A DNA stretch of 64,000 nucleotides from Clostridium formicaceticum (GCF_001854185.1 NZ_CP017603.1:4464001-4528000), one strand, 5' to 3'; counted from the first letter of the stretch, positions 35,213-45,145 are shown. A program made the numbers and translations. The notes: a model not told the origin generated them from the letters alone.

Positions 35213-35701
35213 ATGCTCTATAGAATAAAACAGTTTTTTCAAGGTGTAACCGCTAAAATTTATGATGAAGATATCGTCTTTATAAAAAGTCACTTAAGTG
35301 AAAAAGAACAAAACTTATTTTTTCAATTAAGAAAAAGTGAGCAAAGACATTGTTTGAATGTCGCCTATGGATGTCATCAAGAAGCACCCCAGAACCCAGA
35401 CCTTGTGAAAGCTGCTCTTTTACACGACATTGGTAAAATCGGTAGCAATTTAACGCTAGTAAATAAATCCTTTGTTGTAATCATACAAAAACTCAAGCTC
35501 AAGGGAAAGATGTTACCTCCCTTCCTTCAAAAAGCTTTGCATTATAAAAATAATCATGCTGAGTTAGGCTATCAACTGCTTCTTAAACTGCAACTAAATG
35601 ATAGAATCTTGTTTTTAGTGAGGAATCATCATACAGATCATATAAAAGACTCAAAAGAAAGAGAAATGGAAATCCTACAGCGCTTTGATAATTTATATTA
35701 A
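35213..35701 (+). CDS. HD-domain protein (predicted phosphohydrolase)
   Basis: This 162-residue single-domain protein has HD superfamily metal ligands: His46 in SEQRHCLN, HD at 71-72 in LLHDIGK, then later histidines near 110-114 and in RNHHTDH. The order fits a metal-dependent phosphohydrolase. No partner domain is present, so the substrate (nucleotide or cyclic nucleotide) is unknown. The start at 35213 follows AAGGAG and the gene stands alone. Confidence 0.85.
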   Translation: MLYRIKQFFQGVTAKIYDEDIVFIKSHLSEKEQNLFFQLRKSEQRHCLNVAYGCHQEAPQNPDLVKAALLHDIGKIGSNLTLVNKSFVVIIQKLKLKGKMLPPFLQKALHYKNNHAELGYQLLLKLQLNDRILFLVRNHHTDHIKDSKEREMEILQRFDNLY

Positions 35702-35726
35702 TCTTAAGATAAGAAATACAGAAAAA

Positions 35727-35774
35727 AAGTCCAGCATACTTACGTCTATTTATACACGCAAGTATGCTGAACTT
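35727..35774. terminator. bidirectional terminator between convergent genes
   Basis: AAGTCCAGCATACTT and AAGTATGCTGAACTT form a 15-base stem with one mismatch. It lies between the HD gene and the racemase-like gene, overlapping the stop of the latter. Confidence 0.75.
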
Positions 35775-36570
35775 ATAAGTACACAAACCCTTCTGCCACA
35801 ATCTTCACTGAACCTTTAAGCAGAATATTCGTAACCTTGTTTTCCGAAGATGTTACCATGACTTGTAGACTGCCTCCAGGCTGATGAATCTCCATGTCTA
35901 CTGACTGCTGTTTTTGATGTGAGAGGGCTACCCCAACAGCCGCTGTGCCAGAACCACATCCTCTTTCCCAAAACAGACTATCCGTAGCCTTTACATAAAC
36001 CAATGGTTCCATATAGGAAGCAGCTTCATCGTAAAACATCACCCCAAGAGCCTCCCATTCCATAGGATGTAACTTCCTTTTCACCTCCTGAAAAAAGGCT
36101 TCTTTATCGCTTATTCCTTGATCCTTGATGACCAGGTGCAAAATTCCTGGAAACTCCACTAAAGTTCCCTCCAAGATTTTTTTTTCAAATTCAATAGAAA
36201 AGCTATGTAATCCTTTATGCAATGGAATAGATGCAGTAGAAATAAATCTATTTATTTCCCCGGTAATTTCTACTTCACAATGGATTAAATCCTCACTGCC
36301 TGAAACTTCTAAAGGTACAATAAAATTTTCTCCCGACTGTTTCATTTCAGGATGCTGCCTATATACCAAAAGAGCCGCCAGTGCTCTTGTAGCATTGGCA
36401 CAAAACTCGTCTCCCATCATATGCAGTCTCATACAGGCTGCTTGATTTTCTGAAGAAGGCTTTTCTATAAAACCCACCTGTTCTGCACAAAGGTTATTAT
36501 ACTTCATTATGTTTTTTGCTATATCTTTATATAGATGTCGCGGAAGCGTATCTGTAATAAAAATTGTCAT
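35773..36570 (-). CDS. DapF-family amino-acid epimerase/racemase
   Basis: This cofactor-independent two-cysteine racemase has 265 residues. The first catalytic cysteine is Cys57 in MGDEFCANATRA and the second Cys205 in ERGCGSGTAA. In true DapF the first motif is GNGxRC, so this is a diverged subgroup. Known relatives outside lysine synthesis include histidine racemases such as CntK of staphylopine synthesis. The gene follows an NhaC/YuiF-type transporter on the same strand with a 180-bp gap holding a palindromic repeat. No lysine-pathway gene is near. A role in racemising a different amino acid is an inference. Confidence 0.82.
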   Translation of the reverse strand: MTIFITDTLPRHLYKDIAKNIMKYNNLCAEQVGFIEKPSSENQAACMRLHMMGDEFCANATRALAALLVYRQHPEMKQSGENFIVPLEVSGSEDLIHCEVEITGEINRFISTASIPLHKGLHSFSIEFEKKILEGTLVEFPGILHLVIKDQGISDKEAFFQEVKRKLHPMEWEALGVMFYDEAASYMEPLVYVKATDSLFWERGCGSGTAAVGVALSHQKQQSVDMEIHQPGGSLQVMVTSSENKVTNILLKGSVKIVAEGFVYL

Positions 36571-36656
36571 ATTTTCTGTAGGATTTACCTTGATAAAATT
36601 TAATTTAATTCTTCTCTCCCCCTTGCCCTCTCTCCTATAGACTTATGCATTTTCAT

Positions 36657-36685
36657 ATACTAAGGACCGCATTTGCAGTCCTTAG
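36657..36685. repeat. palindromic hairpin, dispersed-repeat family
   Basis: CTAAGGACCGCA and TGCAGTCCTTAG nearly pair around TT. The same block, inverted and slightly changed, occurs near 41355-41380. It lies between the transporter and racemase genes. Although a T-run follows on the plus strand, no plus-strand gene ends here, so it is classed as a repeat. Confidence 0.6.
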
Positions 36686-36752
36686 TTAGTTTTTTCAATC
36701 GAGGGTAAATCCTCGACAATAGCCGATGAAATTCAAGCATAAAAACATATAC

Positions 36753-38066
36753 CTACAAAATCAATGCACCAATAATACCAAATAGAACAAGTGGTATGTT
36801 ATAGTGAATAAAGGTAGGCACACAAGTATCCCATATGTGGTCATGCTGCCCGTCTATATTTAACCCTGCTGTTGGTCCTAATGTACTGTCAGAAGCTGGA
36901 GAGCCTGCATCTCCTAAGGCAGCAGCAGTACCGATTAATAGTACAGTAGCCATCGGACTAAAGCCCATAGCAGCCGCTAGCGGTACGTAAATTGCTGCAA
37001 TAATTGGAATCGTTCCAAAGGAAGTACCTATACCCATGGTGATAATAAGACCAAGCAGAGTCATGGCTGTAGCTGCAATAAACTTACTACCCCCCATGAT
37101 GCCAGAAATAGCTGCCACCAGTGTTTCTACCCCGCCAGTTTCTCGGATAACAGCACCATAACCTGCCGCCACCAGCATAACAAAGGCGATAAAGCCCATC
37201 ATGCCTATACCGCTATGAATAATTTCATCTATATCCTTCCATCCAATAGCACCGCTTACCACCATAATAGCAAGTCCAACAATAGCCCCAAGGTGTAATG
37301 ATCCTAGAGGACTTAGCTGTACCACCAAAGCTGAAACAGCCCCTATTAAAGCTGCCCAGTGCTTTCCTGTCATTTTAACTTTTTCTTCAACTGCTGCAGC
37401 AGCCTCCGCATGAGCTTCATCTGAGCTTTCATATTCTCTAGTCTTTCTGTAGGTAATGAAAATAGCAATGAAAAGTCCTATAACCATAGCCACCCCTGGT
37501 ATCCACATTACCTTCCAAACATCTCCTTGTGCTATCGCCATGCCATTATCCGTCATTTGATCACTGATAATACCATGAAAAACCCACCCATAGCCCACTG
37601 GTAGAGCTACATAAGGTGCCTTCAAACCAAAGGTTAAGGCAGAGGCAACAGCTCTTCGATCAATTTTCAATTGATTCATTACAGCTACCAATGGAGGAAT
37701 CATTATTGGAATAAATGCAATATGGACAGGAAACAAATTTTGAGAAAGACTACTTACAATAGCAATAATTACAATCAAAATAATTCCTTTTCCTTTAACC
37801 CACTGTACAATCTTTTTCGCAAGTATTTCTGCAACACCTGTTTTATGCACAGCAGCAGCTAAAGCTCCTAACAAAATATAGCTTAAAGCGGTACTGGAGT
37901 TGCCACCCATACCTCCAATTAATATCCCCATTACGTCTCCAATAGGAATACCTGCCAGCGCACCACCAACCAATGCTGCAATGATTAAAGATAAAATAAC
38001 ATTTAATTTAAAAAGACATAATACAATCATTACTAAAACCGATAATACCACTGGATTTCCCAACAT
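36753..38066 (-). CDS. Na+/H+ antiporter family (NhaC/YuiF-like) transporter
   Basis: This 437-residue membrane protein has about 12-13 segments and belongs to the NhaC-type ion-transporter superfamily, closest in feel to the YuiF group. Key stretches are GGMGGNSSTALSYILLGALA near residue 51, SLSQNLFPVHIAFIPIMIPP and GTAAALGDAGSPASDSTLGP near residues 382-401. Cation/proton exchange is the family annotation, but some members carry amino acids. Pairing with an amino-acid racemase makes substrate transport at least possible. The start follows AGGAGGG. Confidence 0.85.
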   Translation of the reverse strand: MLGNPVVLSVLVMIVLCLFKLNVILSLIIAALVGGALAGIPIGDVMGILIGGMGGNSSTALSYILLGALAAAVHKTGVAEILAKKIVQWVKGKGIILIVIIAIVSSLSQNLFPVHIAFIPIMIPPLVAVMNQLKIDRRAVASALTFGLKAPYVALPVGYGWVFHGIISDQMTDNGMAIAQGDVWKVMWIPGVAMVIGLFIAIFITYRKTREYESSDEAHAEAAAAVEEKVKMTGKHWAALIGAVSALVVQLSPLGSLHLGAIVGLAIMVVSGAIGWKDIDEIIHSGIGMMGFIAFVMLVAAGYGAVIRETGGVETLVAAISGIMGGSKFIAATAMTLLGLIITMGIGTSFGTIPIIAAIYVPLAAAMGFSPMATVLLIGTAAALGDAGSPASDSTLGPTAGLNIDGQHDHIWDTCVPTFIHYNIPLVLFGIIGALIL

Positions 38067-38381
38067 AAATTGTCCCTCCTATTAAAATCATTATAGTTTT
38101 TCATTCATAATTTCCTATTTTTCTCCTCCCTTCTGCTAGGTTCCATAGATATAAGCCTATGCAAAGGCACATATCTATTAATCCCGTAATAAAAATTACT
38201 GTTTTTTTTGAATTTTCATTTACTAACAAATTCATTATATCATAGGATAATAGAATTTGGTATTTCTATTAAATTTTTTTAAATATTCTAAATTATTCAA
38301 AACAAAACACCCCTGTCTTTAACAAGGTCAATGAAAAAGTGTTCTTGTTTTCAACAGAGATGTTTCTTATAAGTTTTCTAT

Positions 38382-39977
38382 TTAATTTTTCGTAGAAATA
38401 CTCTTTAACACAACACCTTTATTTCGTTCTTCTACCTTTTGAATAGACCACTCATTCTCAAATAAAACCACCGGCTTTTCTTCCTTATCTTCTGCAAGCA
38501 AACTGTCCATAGTAAGACTGAATCTATCATAATCAAAGTTTTCCTGCTGAATCCAACGGATATATTTATAAGGCAAGGATTGCATTTTTATTTCTACACC
38601 ATATTCTTTTTCTAATCTATACTCCAGCACTTCAAATTGCAGTATCCCTACTACACCAATAATCAATTCCTCAACACCTACATGAGGTCTTTTAAAAACC
38701 TGAATAGCTCCTTCCTCTGATATCTGCTCTACCCCTTTAATAAATTGTTTTCTTTTCATAGAATCTTTGGCATATACCCTGGCAAAATGTTCAGGAGCAA
38801 ATACAGGAATTCCTTCGTACTCTATTTTAGCGTTGTTTCCACATAGGGTATCCCCTATATTAAATATTCCTGGGTCATGTACGCCAATAATATCTCCCGG
38901 ATAAGCCTCCTCTACCACTGCACGATCTTGTGCTAAAAACTGTTGAGGTTGTGCTAACTTGATAGACTTTTTGGCACGAACATGATTCACCGACATTCCT
39001 TTTTGAAACTTTCCAGAACAAATGCGGATAAAAGCAATTCGATCTCTATGTGCTGGATTCATGTTGGCTTGAATTTTAAAAATAAATCCAGTAAAATTAT
39101 CACTTTCTGGGTCTATTTCTCCTTCATTGCTCATCCTAGCTACAGGTGGGGTAGTCATTTCTAAAAATCCCTCTAAAAAAGGCCGAACCCCAAAATTTGT
39201 CATGGCACTTCCAAAAAATACTGGTGTTAATTGACCCTTTAAGACTTTGTTTAAATCAAAATTATCTCCAGCAACATCTAATAATTCTATTTCTTCCATA
39301 AGTTGCTGATGAAGCCCCTCCCCTAGCAAATCTTTAAAAACATCGTCTCCAACATCCCCAACAACAGATTCAACGACAGTTTGGCCGTGTTTACCATCAT
39401 TAAAGACCTCTATTTGAGACTTTCTTCGATTGTAGACCCCTTTAAAGTTTCCATCGGTACCAATAGGCCAGTTCATAGGATAGGACTGTATTCCTAAGAC
39501 ATTTTCTATTTCTTCCATGAGTTCAAAGGGATCTTTCCCAGCTCTATCTAATTTATTTACAAAAGTAAAAATCGGAATACCTCTCATCTTACAAACTTCA
39601 AATAGCTTCTTCGTTTGTGCCTCTACACCCTTAGCACAGTCAATTACCATGACAGCGCTGTCTGCCGCCATAAGGGTTCTATAGGTATCCTCACTAAAGT
39701 CTTGGTGACCTGGCGTATCTAATATATTAATACAGTATCCATCATAGTCAAACTGTAACACACTGGAGGTAACCGAAATTCCTCTTTGTTTTTCAATTTC
39801 CATCCAATCTGATACAGCATGTTTTTGTGCTCTTCTAGATTTTACAGAACCGGCTAGACGAATAGCACCTCCATAGAGCAATAACTTTTCTGTCAAAGTT
39901 GTTTTACCAGCATCGGGGTGAGATATAATGGCAAAAGTTCTTCTTCTTCTTACTTGCTGCAAAAACTGATCCTGCAT
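38382..39977 (-). CDS. prfC: peptide chain release factor 3
   Basis: RF3 is a translational GTPase that removes RF1/RF2 from the ribosome after termination. The protein of about 531 residues has the G1 motif HPDAGKTT, EKQRGISVTSS, G3 DTPGHQDF, G4 NKLDR and the RF3-specific C-terminus with QFEVLEYRLEKEYGV. ATG at 39977 (MQDQFL) is chosen because AGAGGA lies six bases upstream; an ATG six codons earlier has none. It is monocistronic. Confidence 0.95.
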   Translation of the reverse strand: MQDQFLQQVRRRRTFAIISHPDAGKTTLTEKLLLYGGAIRLAGSVKSRRAQKHAVSDWMEIEKQRGISVTSSVLQFDYDGYCINILDTPGHQDFSEDTYRTLMAADSAVMVIDCAKGVEAQTKKLFEVCKMRGIPIFTFVNKLDRAGKDPFELMEEIENVLGIQSYPMNWPIGTDGNFKGVYNRRKSQIEVFNDGKHGQTVVESVVGDVGDDVFKDLLGEGLHQQLMEEIELLDVAGDNFDLNKVLKGQLTPVFFGSAMTNFGVRPFLEGFLEMTTPPVARMSNEGEIDPESDNFTGFIFKIQANMNPAHRDRIAFIRICSGKFQKGMSVNHVRAKKSIKLAQPQQFLAQDRAVVEEAYPGDIIGVHDPGIFNIGDTLCGNNAKIEYEGIPVFAPEHFARVYAKDSMKRKQFIKGVEQISEEGAIQVFKRPHVGVEELIIGVVGILQFEVLEYRLEKEYGVEIKMQSLPYKYIRWIQQENFDYDRFSLTMDSLLAEDKEEKPVVLFENEWSIQKVEERNKGVVLKSISTKN

Positions 39978-40068
39978 TTTTCTTCCTCTTTCCATATATT
40001 TTTAGTTAAATAGTACACTTGATTTTAACTTTTTTGTCTTCCTACTGTCAATTGTTTAAAAAAACAAC

Positions 40069-41241
40069 TTATACTGACGCAACTCCTGTATCTCTAGCAG
40101 CCTTAATTACTGCAGCGGCTACTCTGTCTACTACCTTCTTATCAAAAACTGGTGGGATAACATAATCAGGTTTTAGTTGATCCTCTTCTATAATACTGGC
40201 GATAGCATAGGCTGCAGCTAACTTCATTTCCTCATTGATTTCTTTTGCTCTCACATCTAATGCCCCTCTAAAAATCCCAGGAAAAGCAAGAAGATTATTT
40301 ACTTGATTAGGAAAGTCTGAACGGCCAGAACCCACTACCTTTGCCCCTGCTTTAAGCGCTAAATCCGGCATAATTTCTGGTATAGGATTTGCCATGGCAA
40401 AAATAATAGCATCCTTCTTCATACTCTTTACCATATCCTCTGTTACAACTTCAGGTGCAGATACCCCAATAAATATATCTGCCTCCACCATAGCATCTTT
40501 AAGCGTACCTTTTTTCTTATCTTTATTGGTAATTTCAGCAGCTTCTTCTTTATATTCATTATTAGTAGGATTTCCAGCATATACAATTCCCTTACTGTCG
40601 CATAATAAAATATCCTTTGGCGCCATACGTTTCAACATTTTTGCAATAGCTACCCCAGCTGCCCCAGCACCATTGATAACGATAGAAACATCTTCTATTT
40701 TTTTATTTACTACTTTTAAAGCATTGATGATACCTGCAACTGTAACAATTGCTGTACCGTGTTGGTCATCATGAAATACTGGAATATCTAATTCCTTTTT
40801 CAATCTTTCTTCAATTTCAAAACATCGGGGAGCACTAATATCCTCTAAATTTATTCCCCCAAAGGTTGGAGAAATCATTTTTACAGTTTTTACAATTTCA
40901 TCTACATCCTTTGTATCTAAACAGATAGGAAAAGCATCTACATTTGCAAATTCCTTAAACAGGATGGCTTTTCCCTCCATAACAGGCATTGCGGCTTCAG
41001 GCCCTATATCTCCTAAACCTAAAACAGCCGTTCCATCACTAACCACTGCAACTAAATTTCCTTTGGCGGTGTATTTATACACATCCTCTTTATTTTGATT
41101 AATCTTCCTGCAGGGCTCTGCTACACCAGGGGTATAGGCTAAACTCAAGTCCTCTCTATTCTCAACTGCCACCTTAGAAGCTACTTGAATTTTTCCAACC
41201 TTTTCTTCGTGTAAAATTAAGCTTTTTTCATTAAGATCCAT
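40069..41241 (-). CDS. malic enzyme (NAD(P)-dependent, decarboxylating)
   Basis: This enzyme converts malate to pyruvate and CO2 with NAD(P) reduction. The 390-residue protein is of the short bacterial type, without a C-terminal phosphotransacetylase-like domain. It shows AYTPGVAEPC (catalytic tyrosine), DGTAVLGLGDIGPEAAMPV, FHDDQHGTA (metal site), the nucleotide fold NGAGAAGVAIAK near residues 190-201 and FAMANPIPE. The start at 41241 follows GGTGGTAATAAA. It stands alone, with a palindromic repeat upstream. Confidence 0.95.
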   Translation of the reverse strand: MDLNEKSLILHEEKVGKIQVASKVAVENREDLSLAYTPGVAEPCRKINQNKEDVYKYTAKGNLVAVVSDGTAVLGLGDIGPEAAMPVMEGKAILFKEFANVDAFPICLDTKDVDEIVKTVKMISPTFGGINLEDISAPRCFEIEERLKKELDIPVFHDDQHGTAIVTVAGIINALKVVNKKIEDVSIVINGAGAAGVAIAKMLKRMAPKDILLCDSKGIVYAGNPTNNEYKEEAAEITNKDKKKGTLKDAMVEADIFIGVSAPEVVTEDMVKSMKKDAIIFAMANPIPEIMPDLALKAGAKVVGSGRSDFPNQVNNLLAFPGIFRGALDVRAKEINEEMKLAAAYAIASIIEEDQLKPDYVIPPVFDKKVVDRVAAAVIKAARDTGVASV

Positions 41242-41290
41242 TTTATTACCACCTTTTCTATCGTAAATGTATTTTAAAACATAGCCACTG

Positions 41291-41430
41291 TCTATAGATG
41301 CGCGCTTCTAAAGTTAAATTTTAATACACACGGTCTACGGCTTCGCCCTAAAACCGTGGACTGCAAATGTAGCCCTTAGTATATTAAAATTTAAGGGCAC
41401 ACATCTATATAGCTATACCTCTATAAAGTT
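41291..41430. repeat. palindromic MITE-like element, complete copy
   Basis: The left arm TATAGATGCGCGCTTCTAA and AGTTAAATTTTAATA are matched in reverse by TATTAAAATTTAAGGGC and CACATCTATATA. The middle has a GGACTGCAAATG/CCTTAG block also found near 36.66 kb. The first 34 bp recur at 54042-54075 with one mismatch. There is no coding capacity. Confidence 0.7.
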
Positions 41431-41604
41431 TAAAGACGTATAGCTATATTATACCATACTTGCCTTCTTTTCATTTTATCCAAGCTTTTTCCTGTAAAAA
41501 AACATATACTTAATATATACTTATCTGTAATTTTTGACAAGTATTTCATCAAAATATCTTCTAAATCAGCGATAAATTTCAAACTTAGCAATACCCCGAA
41601 GGAT

Positions 41605-41645
41605 AAAAATGCAACTGTTGCGAAGGGCAACAGTTGCATTTTTAT
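41605..41645 (-). terminator. terminator after the EAL-domain gene
   Basis: AAATGCAACTGTTGC and its complement form a perfect 15-bp stem with a five-base loop and T-runs on both sides, touching the stop of the GGDEF-EAL gene. Confidence 0.9.
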
Positions 41646-44032
41646 TCATATCTTTTATTTTCAGACAACAATTTTTCAAAGTCTTCAGGGTTGATGGGTT
41701 TGCTAAAGAGATAACCTTGTGCCTTATGACAGCTTTCGCCTTTAATAAAAGCCAACTGCTCTTTTGTTTCAACCCCCTCTGCAATATTCTCTATGCCTAA
41801 GGCCCTTCCCATGGAAATAATAGTGGCTACGATTGTTTGGGATTGTCGAGAGTTTGTAATATTTTGTATAAAGGAACGATCAATCTTAAGACTATCTATT
41901 GGAAATCTAGCAAAATAACTCAAGGATGAAAATCCCGTACCAAAATCATCAATAGAAATTTTCACGCCCAATTCCTTTAATTGACGAAGCTTCACAATAT
42001 TCTCTTCTATATTTTCCATAGCAATTCCTTCTGTTATTTCCAATGCTACATATTGAGGTGCCAACCCCACTTCTTTTAAGGTGGCCTTTACTACTTCTAT
42101 AAAATCTTCTCTGGCAAACTGCAGCGCAGATATGTTTATTGACATTGTGATAGGTTTATAACCTTTATCCTGCCAAACTTTATTTTGTCTGCAGGCTTCC
42201 CATAAAACCCAATTTCCAATAGGAATAATTAGTCCTGTTTTTTCAGCTAAAGGAATAAATTGAGAAGGAGGAATAAAACCTTTCTCAGGGTGGTACCATC
42301 TTATCAGTGCCTCTGTTTCTACGATTTCCCCTGTTTTCATATCTACGAAAGGTTGGTATTCTAAGGCAAAGGCTTCATTTGCCGTAGCATCATAAAGGTA
42401 TTTCTCTATGACCATTTCTTCTGATAATTGCCTGCTTATGCTTTTATTATATACTTGATAATAACCGCTTCCCTTTGCCTTTGCTCGTAGCTTAGCTGCG
42501 CTTACATTTTTCAACAGCATATCCACATCTCTACCATCTTCAGGATAAAACACGATACCAGCGCTAGCATAAATATGTAAGCTATGGGCTTTTATCATAA
42601 AAGGTTTACTGATATCCTCCAATAAATCCTCTGTTTTCTTTACAATCTTACTTTTGGTCCCCATCTCATAAAACAGTACAATAAAATCATCTCCTGTCAT
42701 ACGGACCACTTTATTATTAGCGCCTACCTTTTTCTTAATTCTATTGGCTACTTTTCTTAATACTTCATCTCCTATTTCAAAACCGTACATATCATTGATT
42801 GTTTTAAATTTACTTAGTGTAAATAATACCATACTAAGTTTTTTCTTCCTGGACTTCTTGTGTCTAAGCTTCATAGTCAATTCTTCTACCAAGTAATTTC
42901 TATTGGGAAGGCCAGTAACGGCATCATAGTAGGTGAGAGAACTAATTTTTTCCATCATCTGGTTAAAACTTTTACCTGCTTCCCCTAATTCGTCAAGATA
43001 TTTCGTTTCAGCGCGAACGGTTAAATCTCCTTTAGCTGCCCTGTCAAAAGCCTCTTTTAAGTCAATAATGGGCTTTGTGTTTTTATTCGTAAAAAGCAAG
43101 CTTCCAATCACCCCCAAAATCACTACCATAATGCCTGTAATGATTAGCAAGGTATGTAATGTCACCATAGGATGCATTGTACTATAGGCTGGGATCTTTG
43201 AAACAATCTTCCAACCATTTGTATTAGGGATTCTATGAAAATACGCATGGCTTTTAATCTGGTTGTAAGTATAGATAACTTGACCTTTTTCTTGTGTCAA
43301 AATTTTTTCAGCAGCCTCTACAATTTCTTCAGTACCCCAAGCAGATGGCATGCTTATATTTCCTTGCAAAATATATTCCTTATTTGGGTGGGTAATAATC
43401 TGTCCTGTTTTATCAACAATATAAGAATAGCTTTCTACCTTTCCCCTATTTTCTATTTTTAAAACCTCTATAAGCTCATATAATTTTGTTAAGTCTAGGG
43501 CGCCTCCCATCAGTCCTATGATCTCCCCTTCATAGTTTTTAATAGGTATTGCGATAACTGATACATATTTACCAGTAGCAAGGGAAACCAACGCATCTGA
43601 AAAAACTTTTTTACCCTCCATGACTTCTGAAAAATAATACCGATCTGCTAAATTTCCTGCATGAATAAGGTCATTGGTATGATAAGTCCCGTTTGTCTCT
43701 GCTATAAATAACACATCATATATATGAGACTTTTTTTCCATTTCCCTTTGCAAATAGGGTTGAATTTTTTCTAGATCCATTGTTTTAATCACTGTATTTT
43801 CAGCGTATAATTCTATTTCATTAATACGTTCTTGTAACCAGTACCCAACAATATTTGCATAGGCCTCAGTACAACTTAAGTTATTTTCGTATAGCATGTT
43901 AACCACTACGTTTTTTGTAAACATGCTATAAAAGGTGATAAAAATAAAAGTTAACGTAATAACACCTATAATGATCATCATAGAAAATTTTTGTTTAATA
44001 CCCCTAAATTTCAAAATATTCACAGTAGTCAC
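41642..44032 (-). CDS. c-di-GMP phosphodiesterase with Cache sensor and degenerate GGDEF domain
   Basis: This 796-residue membrane signalling protein has a membrane segment at 17-38, a double-Cache extracytoplasmic sensor (about 40-285), a second segment (290-314), HAMP (315-365), GGDEF (about 370-530) and EAL (about 540-790). The GGDEF motif is MTGDDF at 445-450 and the upstream metal aspartate is lost (TLSKFK at 405-410), so cyclase activity is unlikely. The EAL side is intact: EAL at 574-576, NIS, EITE, DDFGTGFSS at 695-703, LKIDRSF and AEGVET. It should therefore lower c-di-GMP in response to an external ligand. It is monocistronic. Confidence 0.93.
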   Translation of the reverse strand: MTTVNILKFRGIKQKFSMMIIIGVITLTFIFITFYSMFTKNVVVNMLYENNLSCTEAYANIVGYWLQERINEIELYAENTVIKTMDLEKIQPYLQREMEKKSHIYDVLFIAETNGTYHTNDLIHAGNLADRYYFSEVMEGKKVFSDALVSLATGKYVSVIAIPIKNYEGEIIGLMGGALDLTKLYELIEVLKIENRGKVESYSYIVDKTGQIITHPNKEYILQGNISMPSAWGTEEIVEAAEKILTQEKGQVIYTYNQIKSHAYFHRIPNTNGWKIVSKIPAYSTMHPMVTLHTLLIITGIMVVILGVIGSLLFTNKNTKPIIDLKEAFDRAAKGDLTVRAETKYLDELGEAGKSFNQMMEKISSLTYYDAVTGLPNRNYLVEELTMKLRHKKSRKKKLSMVLFTLSKFKTINDMYGFEIGDEVLRKVANRIKKKVGANNKVVRMTGDDFIVLFYEMGTKSKIVKKTEDLLEDISKPFMIKAHSLHIYASAGIVFYPEDGRDVDMLLKNVSAAKLRAKAKGSGYYQVYNKSISRQLSEEMVIEKYLYDATANEAFALEYQPFVDMKTGEIVETEALIRWYHPEKGFIPPSQFIPLAEKTGLIIPIGNWVLWEACRQNKVWQDKGYKPITMSINISALQFAREDFIEVVKATLKEVGLAPQYVALEITEGIAMENIEENIVKLRQLKELGVKISIDDFGTGFSSLSYFARFPIDSLKIDRSFIQNITNSRQSQTIVATIISMGRALGIENIAEGVETKEQLAFIKGESCHKAQGYLFSKPINPEDFEKLLSENKRYE

Positions 44033-44188
44033 CAGCTTTTAGTTAGTAAATGGTAATAATATTACATTTTACTACATTTTACTACATATTTCTACAAATA
44101 TTATACTTATCCCTTCTAATCTTTCCCAACATTAAAAATATTTTTATTATTATAAATATATGCAGACAAAGAGATTTCATTTAACATA

Positions 44189-45145
44189 CTACCTCTTTAT
44201 TGTATCAAATCTAATTTCGTAGGGAATTTTTTGCTTTTCGAAATAATTCGTTCCCCATACCCCTAACAAAATCATAAAAGCTCCAACCCCATGAAACCAA
44301 TAGAAGGGTTCACCTCTAAAAACTACGCCTGCGATAATAGAAATGACTGTAATTAGATTGGTGAAAACTGCTGCCTTAGAAGCCTCCACTTTGGATAACA
44401 TAAAATTTAGCATAAAGAAAGCTCCAACAGAAGACAGCCCCCCTAAGTATATAATAGATAGCAATATTTTTGCATTTTTTAATGGTTCAAGATAACTTAT
44501 TAAATTTCCTTGACGAATATGTTGAAGGATAGCTATACTGTTAAAAACGATTACCCCTACCCACATCATTACATAAGTAATTTCTACTGGTTTAAAATGC
44601 AAAGAAGATTTGCGAGATAGTACATTAAATATCCCAGCTGCCAAAACAGCCCCTAATAAAATAAACATGCCAGCAAAGCTGCTACCTACACGGAGGTTTC
44701 CTGTCATCACAACAATAAAAATCACACCAATTACTGATAAACAAATAAAAATCAACTGCATTTTAGTAGGTTTTTCCTCTAAAAAGATAGCTGCTAATAC
44801 TGTAACAACAATAGGTATCAATGCAATCATCATCCCTGCTTCCGAAGCCGAGGTCATGCCCACACCTAATGTTTCACATACAAAATATAATATAGGTTGA
44901 AACAAAGCCAGAAATAATAGTATCTGCACTCTTTTTCCTATAAGATTGATCTTAATCACCTGCATAATCTGTAATAATAATAACGTGATTGTAGCGAAGG
45001 CAAATCTAAAACCTAAGAGGTGAAAAGGATTAAGTGTATCTAAAGCTTCCTTTGTAAATAAAAAAGAAAAACCAAATATTATTGCTACAAATATACCTGC
45101 AATGATAGGTAAATACCGATTTTCTTGATCCAAGTCCTTACACAT
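44189..45145 (-). CDS. DMT-superfamily (EamA) transporter
   Basis: This 318-residue protein has ten membrane segments in two EamA repeats (FGFSFLFTKEALDTLNPFHLL in the first, ILLGAVLAAGIFNVLSRKSS in the second). Members export metabolites or amino acids. The start at 45145 is uncertain because AAAGG directly abuts it. It is 13 bp downstream of the flavodoxin gene and likely co-transcribed with it. Confidence 0.87.
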   Translation of the reverse strand: MCKDLDQENRYLPIIAGIFVAIIFGFSFLFTKEALDTLNPFHLLGFRFAFATITLLLLQIMQVIKINLIGKRVQILLFLALFQPILYFVCETLGVGMTSASEAGMMIALIPIVVTVLAAIFLEEKPTKMQLIFICLSVIGVIFIVVMTGNLRVGSSFAGMFILLGAVLAAGIFNVLSRKSSLHFKPVEITYVMMWVGVIVFNSIAILQHIRQGNLISYLEPLKNAKILLSIIYLGGLSSVGAFFMLNFMLSKVEASKAAVFTNLITVISIIAGVVFRGEPFYWFHGVGAFMILLGVWGTNYFEKQKIPYEIRFDTIKR

